A stretch of DNA of 10,023 nucleotides from Chloroflexi bacterium RBG_16_64_43 (GCA_001796965.1 MGOA01000090.1:1-10023); one strand, 5' to 3'. Shown: positions 1-7,036, counted from the stretch's first letter. A program made the numbers and translations. The notes: a model not told the origin generated them from the sequence alone.

Positions 1-838
1 CGATCGCCACAGCCGAGCCGGGCGTGTAGCTCAGGCCGCGCACGTAGCTCACCAGGCTCCACCGTTCATCGACACTGAGGGTCGTGCCAAGACCGGGCAT
101 GCCTTGCGCGTTACCCTCGCTGATCACGATGAAGATATCTTGTGCGCTACGTTCGACCAGAGTCTGCGGCTGGCGCAAATCGCGGAGAGGAACCTTCACC
201 GCGCCGACCTGAGCACCGTCGCCGGCTCCCTCCGGCCCGTGGCACTCGGCGCAGCGGGTCTCGAAAAGTGCACCCGCCGCTTGCAGGTCGGTCGCTCCTT
301 GCGAGAGCGACAGCGCAAAATAGGTCACGTTCCATCGTTCGGTTGCGGTCAGTGCGTTGCCAAAGGGCGGCATGAAGCGTGGCATATTGCCGACGGTGAT
401 CATGCGGAACCACTCGAGGGGCACCGCCGAGCGCCCGAGGCTGGTGCTGCCAATGGCTGCAGGAGGATTCGAAAGCTGTGCGGCAAGCTCGCCGTCGCCC
501 AGACCGAGCTCCCCATGGCATGCTGCGCAGTGGTCGAGAAATTTCGCACGGCCTGCCTGCAAATCGATAGAGGTCGGCGGCTCAACCGGCTCCGGCGTGG
601 CCGAGGGGCCGGCTGTCGGAGGTAGTTCCGTCGCGAACGAGGCTGTCGCGGCTGCGGGCTGGACCAGCCCGGGCGGCGGCGTGATGTCCTCCGAGAGTGA
701 GCAACCTGCCAGCCCAAGTGGTATCAGGAACGCCGCGGTCAGAACGGCGATCGCGCCGCCTTGCGGCCGTGCCAGCACGCGGCGCCAGCCGCCCGATTGA
801 TCGTGTGCAGGGTGATGGCCATGAAGAAGGAAGGGCAC
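1..838 (-). CDS. Diheme c-type cytochrome lipoprotein (partial, C-terminus off the left edge)
   Basis: This is an electron-transfer protein with two class I cytochrome c domains, probably anchored by lipid on the outer face of the membrane. The open frame shows heme motifs CAACH (positions 532-515) and CAECH (256-239). Each is followed by a likely axial Met region: NMPRFMPPFG after the first, GMPGLGTTL after the second. Before them come a hydrophobic signal ending in the lipobox LAGC (Cys codon 703-701) and a Pro/Thr-rich linker of about 35 residues. The frame is open through base 1, so the stop is not seen. The start chosen is GTG at 838, which has GAGCGAGG six bases upstream and lies 26 nt after the preceding gene. 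A GTG at 778 would give a more normal 25-residue lipoprotein signal but lacks a good ribosome site. It is the last visible gene of the cytochrome c maturation train and a probable client of it. The cytochrome call is firm; the partner enzyme is unknown. Confidence 0.88.
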   Translation of the reverse strand, partial: MPFLLHGHHPAHDQSGGWRRVLARPQGGAIAVLTAAFLIPLGLAGCSLSEDITPPPGLVQPAAATASFATELPPTAGPSATPEPVEPPTSIDLQAGRAKFLDHCAACHGELGLGDGELAAQLSNPPAAIGSTSLGRSAVPLEWFRMITVGNMPRFMPPFGNALTATERWNVTYFALSLSQGATDLQAAGALFETRCAECHGPEGAGDGAQVGAVKVPLRDLRQPQTLVERSAQDIFIVISEGNAQGMPGLGTTLSVDERWSLVSYVRGLSYTPGSAVAI

Positions 839-864
839 GGGAATCCTCGCTCGAGGGCGCTCGA

Positions 865-1386
865 TCAAGTCGTCTTTTCGTGGCGCAACGCGGTGCCGCA
901 ATGTGGGCAGAACTTGTCGCCCACCTGAACCGGCGTCCCGCAAGCGGGGCAGAAGCCTGCTTTGCGCGTCGCGCCGTTCGGGGCGGGCAGAACGCGGCGA
1001 GCCCTGATCTCATCTTCCAGCGCGGCGTCACGCTCCGCGCGGGGCGCGCGGCGCACCGCGATTTCGCGTTCGAGGGCTTGCTCGCGTCCACCTGGGGCGC
1101 GGCCGGTCGTGCCGCGGGCCTCATCCAGCCGGCGCAGTTGATCGGCACCCTGGGCCACCAACTCTTGCCGACGCACGGGGTACTCATCCTCGGGGATCTT
1201 GCCCAAGGCTCGGTCGAAATCCAATTCGCGCAGGGTCTCGATCGTGCGGTCCACCTCGGCCTCCCACGAGGAAACCCCAGCCGCGCGTCCCGGCGCACCG
1301 GGTCTCTGCCCCAGCAGCGGCTGGGCCAGGAAGATGGCCACCAGGATGAGGACGGCCAGCGCCGTCAGGAGAGCGGCAACGTCCAT
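865..1386 (-). CDS. Membrane-anchored protein with CcmI-like N-terminus and C-terminal zinc ribbon
   Basis: A 173-residue protein. Residues 3-24 form one hydrophobic membrane segment. Residues 42-90 (WEAEVDRTIETLRELDFDRA, then LGKIPEDEY and more) resemble the short helical N-terminal part of CcmI/CycH, the apocytochrome chaperone subunit of the heme lyase. A charged, probably coiled stretch follows (about 98-132). The end is a double-CxxC zinc ribbon with Cys146, Cys149, Cys160 and Cys163. The TPR-rich part of full CcmI is absent. The ATG overlaps the TAA of the preceding ccmG gene by one base (TAATG), which points to translational coupling. From this position and the CcmI-like segment I infer a role in the last step of cytochrome c assembly. 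The zinc-ribbon function is unknown, and the CcmI likeness rests on pattern recognition over a short segment. Confidence 0.7.
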   Translation of the reverse strand: MDVAALLTALAVLILVAIFLAQPLLGQRPGAPGRAAGVSSWEAEVDRTIETLRELDFDRALGKIPEDEYPVRRQELVAQGADQLRRLDEARGTTGRAPGGREQALEREIAVRRAPRAERDAALEDEIRARRVLPAPNGATRKAGFCPACGTPVQVGDKFCPHCGTALRHEKTT

Positions 1387-1937
1387 TAGGGTGTCACCAG
1401 CGGATCGAGGATGGATTGGAGTTCATTCATATCAATCGGGCCGATCTTCACGCGCACGAGCGTGCCCTGACGATCGATAAAGTATGTTTCTGGAACACCG
1501 CGGATGCGGAAGGCTTGCGAGATGCGGGTGCCCAGATCTGGTCCGTTGGGATAAGTAATGCCGAAGCGTGTGAGATATGCACGCGCCTCGGGTTCCGTGT
1601 CCACATAATCGACACCCAGGAAAGATACGCCCTGATCGCGATACTTCTGCCATCCGGCCTCCAGGGTGGCGGCTTCCTCCTCGCACGGCTTGCACCAAGA
1701 GGCCCAAAAGTTAACGACCACGACCTGACCTTTAAGATCGGCCAGGTGAATTGTCTCTCCGTCAAAGGTGATCAGCGTGAAATCGGGGGCCGGGCCGCTC
1801 GAGACCGGGCCGGCTTGGGTGCGGTACAGGCCGAAACCCACTAAGGCCATAAGCGCGGCCAACCCACTCCACAGCAACAGGCGTCCGAGATTCCGCGCGC
1901 GCGGCGCAGGCAGTGGAGGTGCGGGCGTATCAGACAT
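1386..1937 (-). CDS. ccmG: Thiol:disulfide oxidoreductase of cytochrome c maturation (CcmG/ResA type)
   Basis: A 183-residue membrane-tethered thioredoxin-like protein that reduces the CxxCH thiols of apocytochromes (directly or through CcmH) outside the cytoplasmic membrane. An N-terminal anchor spans about residues 19-39 after a short Pro-rich cytoplasmic tail. The thioredoxin fold then runs from the APDF motif (50-53). The active site is WCKPC (81-85) within VVNFWASWCKPC, and the cis-proline motif GVPET is at 147-151. Length and layout fit the AhpC/TSA-Redoxin family members CcmG, ResA and DsbE; these cannot be told apart by sequence alone, and the neighbours favour CcmG. The start lies 3 nt after the ccmH stop and the stop overlaps the next start, so the gene is inside a coupled operon. 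Confidence 0.92.
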   Translation of the reverse strand: MSDTPAPPLPAPRARNLGRLLLWSGLAALMALVGFGLYRTQAGPVSSGPAPDFTLITFDGETIHLADLKGQVVVVNFWASWCKPCEEEAATLEAGWQKYRDQGVSFLGVDYVDTEPEARAYLTRFGITYPNGPDLGTRISQAFRIRGVPETYFIDRQGTLVRVKIGPIDMNELQSILDPLVTP

Positions 1938-1940
1938 GTC

Positions 1941-2447
1941 TCATTCTCGTCGGCGCAGTTCTTCTTCGATGCGGCGGGCGTACTCGTCCTCGGCCGCGGG
2001 CGGCGGTGAGGCTCTGGGTCGGGCCGCGCGCCGCCAAGTGCGCACGGCGCGATAGACAATGTACCCCCCAACCACAAAGGCCAGCGGTGGCAACAGGTAG
2101 ACCAGCAAGCTAAGCCCGCGCGGCGGCGGCGCAGCGAGTACCCGTGCTCCGTATTGCTCGACAAAGTAGTTCTTGATCTCCTGCTCGCTCCACCCCGCAG
2201 TCAGTTTCTCGCGAATGGTCTGGCGCCATTGAGCGCAGGCCTGGGTCGGGCACACGTCCAGCGGCACGTTCTCGCACACCGGGCAGTAGAGCTGCTTGGC
2301 CACGGCGTTGACCTGATTGTCGGAAGGCGTCGGCTCTTGTGCCCGGGCGGGCGAGGCCGGCCAAGAAACGACGGCGGCCAGCCCGATCGCGAGCACGAAA
2401 AGAACTAGGGCGGCGCGCGCCAGTGTTGAAGGGTGGTGATAAGTCAC
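1941..2447 (-). CDS. ccmH: Cytochrome c maturation protein CcmH (CcmH/CycL/NrfF family), four-cysteine variant
   Basis: A 168-residue thiol-reducing subunit of the heme lyase, facing outside the cytoplasm. An N-terminal signal or anchor spans about residues 9-36 (ending ARAQ). The conserved domain contains LYCPVCENVPLDVCPTQAC (53-71), where the family redox motif LRCxxC appears as LYCPVC (Cys55, Cys58), with two further cysteines at 66 and 71. The family pattern GWSEQEIKNYFVEQYG follows (85-100). A second membrane segment lies at about 113-134, then a charged C-terminal tail. I chose GTG at 2447 because it gives a standard signal peptide, has GGAAGAGAG just upstream, and falls 25 nt after the ccmF stop. 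Longer starts would run inside ccmF. Its place between ccmF and ccmG is typical. The two extra cysteines are not part of the classical Gram-negative motif. Confidence 0.92.
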   Translation of the reverse strand: MTYHHPSTLARAALVLFVLAIGLAAVVSWPASPARAQEPTPSDNQVNAVAKQLYCPVCENVPLDVCPTQACAQWRQTIREKLTAGWSEQEIKNYFVEQYGARVLAAPPPRGLSLLVYLLPPLAFVVGGYIVYRAVRTWRRAARPRASPPPAAEDEYARRIEEELRRRE

Positions 2448-2472
2448 AGTTTCTCTCTTCCGTGGGGCCGTT

Positions 2473-4530
2473 CTATTTCGCCCGCTGCGCGAGCGCGCCA
2501 GCCGGCACGCGGGCCGTGGCGCGTGCTCGCTCGCGATCCGGCCAGGCGGCGACGAGTGTCCCCAAAATGAACACCAGCGACCCACCCCAAAGGAAATTGA
2601 TCAGCGGGTTGAGATAGATCTTGAAGGTGGCCCCGCTCGACCCAATGGGCTCCCATCCGACAAGCAGCACATAGAAATCGCCTTCGAGGCTGCTGTAGAC
2701 GCCGGGGATGGTCATGGGCTGCTGACTGACGTAGTAGAAGTCGCGCCGCGGATAGAGTTCGGCCACCTTTTGTCCGTCGCGATAGATGGTTGTCACGGCG
2801 CGGGCGACCAGGCGGTCGTCGGGCGCGTTGAACTCGGCCAGCGAATCGTAGGTCATCACGTACTTGCCGAGCGTGATCTGCTGACCTTCGGCTAGCGTGC
2901 CTTGCGTCTCTTGTTGGTAGAGCTCGACGCCAATGATGCCGATGGCCATCAGCACCACACCCAGGTGAATGATATATCCGCCATACCGACGGCGGTTGCG
3001 TCCAGCCAGGTTCCACAGCGCCACCGGAAGCGCTTCTTTGTATATGCGCCGGCGCGCCAGTGCGCCGCGCCAGAATTCGGAGAGCGTCACCAACGTGACA
3101 AATGCGGCCAGCCAGAAACCGAGCAACGCCGCCGGGTTGTGCGTCCCGCTCAGTGCGAGCCCTAGCGGCACGACCAGCGACGCCGCCAGCGGCCAGACGA
3201 TCAACCGCCCCAACGATCGCCCGGCGGTGCGGCCCCAGGCGCTCAGCGGGGCAATGCCCATCAGCAGCAAGAGGCCCGCGAACATCGGCCCCGTCGTGCG
3301 CTCGTAGAACGGCGGGCCAACGGTGACTTTCTGACCTGTGAACAGTTCCGAGATGAGCGGGAAGATGACGCCCCAGAAGCAGGCGACCAGGATGCTGACG
3401 AAGAGCAGGTTGTTCAACAAGAACAGGTTCTCGCGCGAAAGCAGCGAGGTAAGTTGGTTCTCACCGCGCAGTTCGTTCCAGCGCGAGAGCAGAAGCGCCA
3501 GCGAGGCCGCAAAGCTCAGCCCGATGAAGCCGAAGAACGCCGGGCCGATAGCCGACTGGGCGAAGGCGTGCACCGACGAGAGCACGCCTGAGCGTGTGAG
3601 GAAGGTGCCGAAGATGACCAGGCAGTAGGTGAGTATGACCAGCACCATGTTCCAGTGCTTGAGCATGCCGCGCTTCTCTTGGATCATCACCGAATGCAGG
3701 AAGGCTGTCCCAGTCAACCACGGCATGAAGGCGGCAATCTCCACCGGGTCCCAGCCCCAGTAACCTCCCCAGCCGAGCACGTCGTAGGCCCAGCGCCCGC
3801 CGAGCACCAGTCCCATCGACAGGAAGAGCCAGGCCACGAGCGTCCAGCGCCGCGTCACGCGGATCCACCGGTCGTCGGTTCGGCGCGTGATGAGTGCGGC
3901 CATCCCGAAGGCATACGGAATGACGAAGCTGACGAACCCCAGGTAAAGCATGGGCGGGTGGATGATCATGCCGGGGTGGCGCAACAGCGGGTTGAGCCCC
4001 TGCCCGTCGCCAGGCGTGACCAGCACCGCACCGCTCGGGGCGAACATGGCCTTGATCGTCTCGCCGGCCGGCGCCGCCCACAGCCGGGCAAAGGGGTTCT
4101 CAAAGAGGATGATCAAGCTGAGAAAGAAAGCCAGCGTCACCAGAGCGACGACCACCACCCATGGCAGAAACTCGCGGTCGCGGTCCCAGCGGCGGAGCCC
4201 GGCCGCCGAAGCGAAAGCTGCCATCAACCACGACCAGAAGAGCAGCGACCCGGCTTGACCGCCCCACAGAGCGGTCGCCTTGAGGTAGCCCGGCATGCTG
4301 CGGCTGGTCACCGAATAGACAAACTCCACTTCGAAATGATTGGTCACCAGCAGGGCCACCAGGCACAAGGCCGAGAGGGTCACCAGCGGCCAGGTCAGCA
4401 ACATCGCCTGGCGCGCACTCAGCACCCACGCCTCGCGCCCTGTGCGTGCACCGTACAACGCAGCGGCGATGCCGTAGATCGAAACCAGCAGGGTGATGAC
4501 CAGCACTGCAAAACCCAGGTTCGCCAGCAT
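2473..4530 (-). CDS. ccmF: Heme lyase subunit CcmF (cytochrome c-type biogenesis)
   Basis: A 685-residue polytopic membrane protein that takes heme from holo-CcmE and attaches it to reduced apocytochrome CxxCH motifs. It is slightly longer than the E. coli protein (about 650 residues). The WWD domain of the heme-handling family reads WGGYWGWDPVE (254-264). Conserved histidines that may ligate heme occur at HPPMLY (191-196), LHS (279) and SSVH (321), with another in YIIHLGVVLM near residue 530. Many hydrophobic segments run through the protein. A large soluble loop sits near the C-terminus (about 545-640), before a final membrane helix, as in other CcmF proteins. The ATG at 4530 has an AAAGGAAG ribosome site. 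The gene starts 123 nt after ccmE and is followed at 25 nt by ccmH. The related family member NrfE is less likely because ccmE and ccmG/H are adjacent. Confidence 0.95.
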   Translation of the reverse strand: MLANLGFAVLVITLLVSIYGIAAALYGARTGREAWVLSARQAMLLTWPLVTLSALCLVALLVTNHFEVEFVYSVTSRSMPGYLKATALWGGQAGSLLFWSWLMAAFASAAGLRRWDRDREFLPWVVVVALVTLAFFLSLIILFENPFARLWAAPAGETIKAMFAPSGAVLVTPGDGQGLNPLLRHPGMIIHPPMLYLGFVSFVIPYAFGMAALITRRTDDRWIRVTRRWTLVAWLFLSMGLVLGGRWAYDVLGWGGYWGWDPVEIAAFMPWLTGTAFLHSVMIQEKRGMLKHWNMVLVILTYCLVIFGTFLTRSGVLSSVHAFAQSAIGPAFFGFIGLSFAASLALLLSRWNELRGENQLTSLLSRENLFLLNNLLFVSILVACFWGVIFPLISELFTGQKVTVGPPFYERTTGPMFAGLLLLMGIAPLSAWGRTAGRSLGRLIVWPLAASLVVPLGLALSGTHNPAALLGFWLAAFVTLVTLSEFWRGALARRRIYKEALPVALWNLAGRNRRRYGGYIIHLGVVLMAIGIIGVELYQQETQGTLAEGQQITLGKYVMTYDSLAEFNAPDDRLVARAVTTIYRDGQKVAELYPRRDFYYVSQQPMTIPGVYSSLEGDFYVLLVGWEPIGSSGATFKIYLNPLINFLWGGSLVFILGTLVAAWPDRERARATARVPAGALAQRAK

Positions 4531-4573
4531 GCGCTTCCTTTCTGCTTCAGCTCGCCAGCCGGAGACAACAACA

Positions 4574-4623
4574 CTGGCGCGCCGGCTCGAGGACTCTCGC
4601 GCTCCTCTCGCTGGACGCGCCAG
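4574..4623. repeat. Short inverted repeat between ccmE and ccmF
   Basis: CTGGCGCG (4574-4581) is repeated inverted as CGCGCCAG (4616-4623), with a 34-nt loop. A second small GC hairpin, GGCGCGTGCGCGCC, lies at 4637-4650 next to the ccmE stop. Neither is followed by a T-run on the minus strand, so this does not look like a full terminator. Short GC-only stems like these also occur by chance at this base composition. Confidence 0.3.
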
Positions 4624-4653
4624 TCGTTCGCGGGACGGCGCGTGCGCGCCGCG

Positions 4654-5181
4654 CTACCCGGATTGCTCGGGCAGCGCGGACTCGTACCGGGTGGGGCACT
4701 TGAGCAGGACTTCATCGGCGTAGAAGATGCCGTCCTCGCCCAAATGTCCGGTGAGAATGGCCTGCGCCTGGTCGCGCATCAGGTCCGGCTTGGGGCCGAT
4801 GTAGACAACGGGGATACGCGCCGCCGAGGGATTCATGACCGCCGCCTCGAGCGCCGCCGCCAGCCCGCCGGAGGCTTCGATCTCCTGGATGTCGCCGGGC
4901 ACGTTGGCAATGGTGAAGGAAAGGGTCAGGCTTTGCGGGTCGTAGGCAATCGACTCGCCGACGACCGCTCCCGACACCTTGACATTGCGGCTGCCCACGC
5001 TGGAGGCTTTGGACTCTAATTCTTCAACCGTAAGGAAGTATTGCGCCGCTGCCTGCGTCGACGAGATGATCAAGTAGCCGACTGCAGCCAGAATCAACAA
5101 GCCGCCAATGATGAATTTCGTCCGCCCGCCGGAGGCCGGTCGGCCATTCCCCCGCGGCGCATCGTTGTGTGTCGCTTCCAT
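4654..5181 (-). CDS. ccmE: Heme chaperone CcmE, CxxxY (cysteine) variant
   Basis: A 175-residue membrane-anchored chaperone that carries heme outside the membrane to CcmF. After a short cytoplasmic tail, one membrane helix spans about residues 22-41. A beta-barrel domain follows, with the family patterns VKVSGAVVGESI (67-78) and VVYIGPKPDLMRDQAQAI (125-142). The heme-binding site reads CPTRY (162-166), that is CxxxY in place of the HxxxY of the E. coli protein; Cys variants are described for some archaea and bacteria such as Desulfovibrio. The start is set by a very strong ribosome site, GGAGGAG at 5197-5191, ahead of ATG 5181. An ATG six codons upstream overlaps that site and is rejected. 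The gene follows the zinc-ribbon gene by 155 nt. No clear promoter is seen in that gap. Confidence 0.93.
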   Translation of the reverse strand: MEATHNDAPRGNGRPASGGRTKFIIGGLLILAAVGYLIISSTQAAAQYFLTVEELESKASSVGSRNVKVSGAVVGESIAYDPQSLTLSFTIANVPGDIQEIEASGGLAAALEAAVMNPSAARIPVVYIGPKPDLMRDQAQAILTGHLGEDGIFYADEVLLKCPTRYESALPEQSG

Positions 5182-5190
5182 GAATCGATT

Positions 5191-5197
5191 CTCCTCC
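5191..5197 (-). promoter_or_regulatory. Strong Shine-Dalgarno site of ccmE
   Basis: The minus strand reads GGAGGAG here, nine bases before ATG 5181. The site lies inside the reading frame that would start at ATG 5199, and it decides the start in favour of 5181. Confidence 0.85.
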
Positions 5198-5336
5198 AAT
5201 TCGCACGTCTTTCTCGCCAGTAATTGGATGACGTCTCGCCCGCTCCTGCGATTGAGAAAGCTCTTACAAGCGCGACTCCATTCTCGCTGTTCGAGATTAG
5301 GCGGGGATGAGAGTCCGGTTGGAATCGCCTAAACCA

Positions 5337-6233
5337 TCAATCATTGCGACGCAGTTTGGTTCCGCACATGCTGCAAAAGACCGCCTGGGCCTCGGCCCGT
5401 GCTCCACAGTTGTGACAGAACAGGCGCGCTCCGCCCTCTATCGACGGCCTGTGCCGCAGCCGCCCCGCCCGCGCGTTGCTCTCTGCCCGGCGCCCGCGCA
5501 CGAAGAAGGCCACCGCCACGGCCACGAGCGTTACCCCCAGGGCACCCAAAACCCACGGCCAGTAGGGCCAGACCAGCAACCGCTCCCCCAGCGAAGCCGG
5601 ACGCTCGATCGGTTCGACCGGCTGCAGCCGTTCGAAGCTCAGGCCGCTGCCCGTTTTGTCGTAAGACAGCTCGACGACCTGCGTCTGACCGGCTGCCAAG
5701 CCGCCCAGCGTCGCGCTGAAGTAAGTCATACCATCGGTGCCGAGCGTGCCGCTGCCCAGGGCGGGATTCACAGTGATGCCCGTCGCTTGCACAGGTTGCT
5801 GCACCTCGACCGCGAACTGGCCGACGGTGTAGTCGCCCGGCCATGTGAAGACAAAACGGTGGTCGCTTCCTTGTACCTGCAGCCCGGGGTCGTAGTATTC
5901 GAACTGCACCTCTCGCACGCCGGTGGTAAAGGTGACTAGCGCCAGATCGCCCACCACCTGGCGTTGATAGGGCAAGCTGATCAGGTTGAGGTCATCTTGG
6001 CGATACGCCACAGCGCTGGGCTCACCTGCCGCCGCCGGAATGCGGAACGCGAGGCCCACCGGCAAGGCTTGCTCGGCTGGTAGCACGGCGCGATAGATCA
6101 CCAGCACACCCGGGCGATCGTACTCAGGCCACAGGCTCACCTGCAGCCGGTCCAGGACGACCGCTGCTTGAGCCTGGGCAACGAACGGGACAAACAGGGC
6201 AAGGATGAGAAGGGGCATGAGCGATCGTTTCAT
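5337..6233 (-). CDS. Secreted, membrane-anchored protein with C-terminal zinc ribbon (function unknown)
   Basis: A 298-residue protein I do not recognise by name. It has a clear signal peptide (MKRSLMPLLILALFVPFVAQ, cleavage near AQA at 21-23). An extracytoplasmic beta-rich domain of about 200 residues follows, with alternating aromatic and polar strands, for example VREVQFEYYDPGLQV and HRFVFTWPGDYTVGQFAVEV. A membrane helix lies at about 226-246, then a basic stretch, then a double-CxxC zinc ribbon at the very end (Cys273, Cys276, Cys287, Cys290). The predicted layout puts the ribbon in the cytoplasm and the beta domain outside. The frame is open further upstream to 6452, but ATG 6233 starts the signal peptide and lies just downstream of a good promoter. 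It is the first gene of the minus-strand train leading to ccmE, so a link to cytochrome maturation or export is possible but not shown. Confidence 0.85.
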   Translation of the reverse strand: MKRSLMPLLILALFVPFVAQAQAAVVLDRLQVSLWPEYDRPGVLVIYRAVLPAEQALPVGLAFRIPAAAGEPSAVAYRQDDLNLISLPYQRQVVGDLALVTFTTGVREVQFEYYDPGLQVQGSDHRFVFTWPGDYTVGQFAVEVQQPVQATGITVNPALGSGTLGTDGMTYFSATLGGLAAGQTQVVELSYDKTGSGLSFERLQPVEPIERPASLGERLLVWPYWPWVLGALGVTLVAVAVAFFVRGRRAESNARAGRLRHRPSIEGGARLFCHNCGARAEAQAVFCSMCGTKLRRND

Positions 6234-6257
6234 GACGTCATCGGACCTCTGGCTTCC

Positions 6258-6286
6258 CTTATAACCTGTTTGACCACGGCTGCCAA
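6258..6286 (-). promoter_or_regulatory. Sigma70-like promoter for the minus-strand zinc-ribbon/ccm train
   Basis: On the minus strand TTGGCA (6286-6281) and TATAAG (6263-6258) are separated by exactly 17 nt; each hexamer matches the consensus at 5 of 6 positions. Transcription would start near 6251, giving a leader of about 18-20 nt before ATG 6233. It probably drives the zinc-ribbon gene and perhaps ccmE onward. Confidence 0.6.
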
Positions 6287-6382
6287 GGTGTTTGCCCGGC
6301 TGGTGCCCACACACGGGCATGGTAGCGGTGGATCTCGTGCGCTGCCCCCAGCCTCCGCATCCTCCGCGGATGGATAGCGCAA

Positions 6383-6411
6383 TGGGTATGGACCCCGAAA
6401 GAGAATATAAT
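6383..6411 (+). promoter_or_regulatory. Candidate promoter for the Apt-like gene
   Basis: A perfect TATAAT lies at 6406-6411. The hexamer 17 nt upstream, TGGGTA (6383-6388), matches the -35 consensus at only three positions, so the -35 element is weak. The start would fall near 6418, leaving a leader of about 64 nt to ATG 6482. Confidence 0.5.
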
Positions 6412-6481
6412 CTTCGCGGTCCCCTGCCCTCGCTGTTCAGCTCTACCCTCACCTCGCCGTCAGGGGAACCAGGAGCGCCCG

Positions 6482-7036
6482 ATGAGCCCCACCCGCGAGA
6501 CCTATCCCGTCGATTTGGCCGGACTGCGGCGCGAGCTGCCCTTGTTTGAGGTTGCCCCGGGGGTGCGGATCGCCATTCTCAACATCTTGGGCGACACGGA
6601 ACTCGTGCAGCGCTGCGCTGCGGAACTGGCGCGCCGTCTGGAGGGGCGTTCCTTCGACTTGCTGGTGACGGCTGAGGCCAAAAGCATTCCGCTGGCGCAC
6701 GCGCTGTCGGTGGTTACCGGCAAAGGCTACGTCGTCCTGCGCAAGGCCTACAAACCCTACATGGGTGACAGTGTGCAGGCCGAGACGCATTCGATCACCA
6801 CGGGCGCCTCCCAGACGCTTTACCTGGATGAGAAGGACCGCGCGTTGGTCGCAGGCAAGCGGGTGGTGCTGCTCGACGATGTCATCAGCACCGGCTCGAC
6901 CCTGCAAGGAATGCGCATGGTGATAGACAAGGCGGGCGCCACAATTGGCGCGGAAGCAGCCATCTGCACCGAAGGCGAACGGGCGAAATGGCAGAACATC
7001 GTCGCCCTGGCCCACTTGCCCGTGTTCACCGAGTAG
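6482..7036 (+). CDS. apt: Adenine phosphoribosyltransferase-like purine phosphoribosyltransferase
   Basis: A 184-residue cytosolic type I phosphoribosyltransferase, expected to join a purine base (adenine or a relative) to PRPP to give the nucleotide in purine salvage. The PRPP-binding motif is VVLLDDVISTGST (128-140), a textbook match. LLVTAEAKSIPLAHALS (60-76) and the following VVLRKAYKPYMGDSV (84-98) match the AEAKGIPLA...RKxxKPY pattern of an Apt-annotated COG0503 group. Length is the same as E. coli Apt. AGGAG seven bases before ATG 6482 supports the start. The loop differs from E. coli Apt, so base preference (adenine, xanthine or other) is not certain. It is the first gene of the plus-strand group and is followed after 62 nt by the molybdopterin protein, with no evident pathway link. 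Confidence 0.85.
   Translation: MSPTRETYPVDLAGLRRELPLFEVAPGVRIAILNILGDTELVQRCAAELARRLEGRSFDLLVTAEAKSIPLAHALSVVTGKGYVVLRKAYKPYMGDSVQAETHSITTGASQTLYLDEKDRALVAGKRVVLLDDVISTGSTLQGMRMVIDKAGATIGAEAAICTEGERAKWQNIVALAHLPVFTE

Noticed and set aside
2448..2585. Upstream extension of ccmH to ATG 2585
   Set aside because: It would overlap the ccmF C-terminus by over 100 nt, and the added residues precede a complete signal peptide with its own ribosome site at GTG 2447.
3655..5019. A 454-codon open frame on the plus strand opposite ccmF and ccmE
   Set aside because: It lies antisense to two certain genes. The product is full of His, Gln, Arg and Pro with no domain, as expected for a shadow frame in GC-rich DNA.
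6234..6452. Upstream extension of the exported zinc-ribbon protein to ATG 6452
   Set aside because: The extension runs through a good promoter (6258-6286) and puts 73 unlikely residues ahead of a clear signal peptide at ATG 6233.
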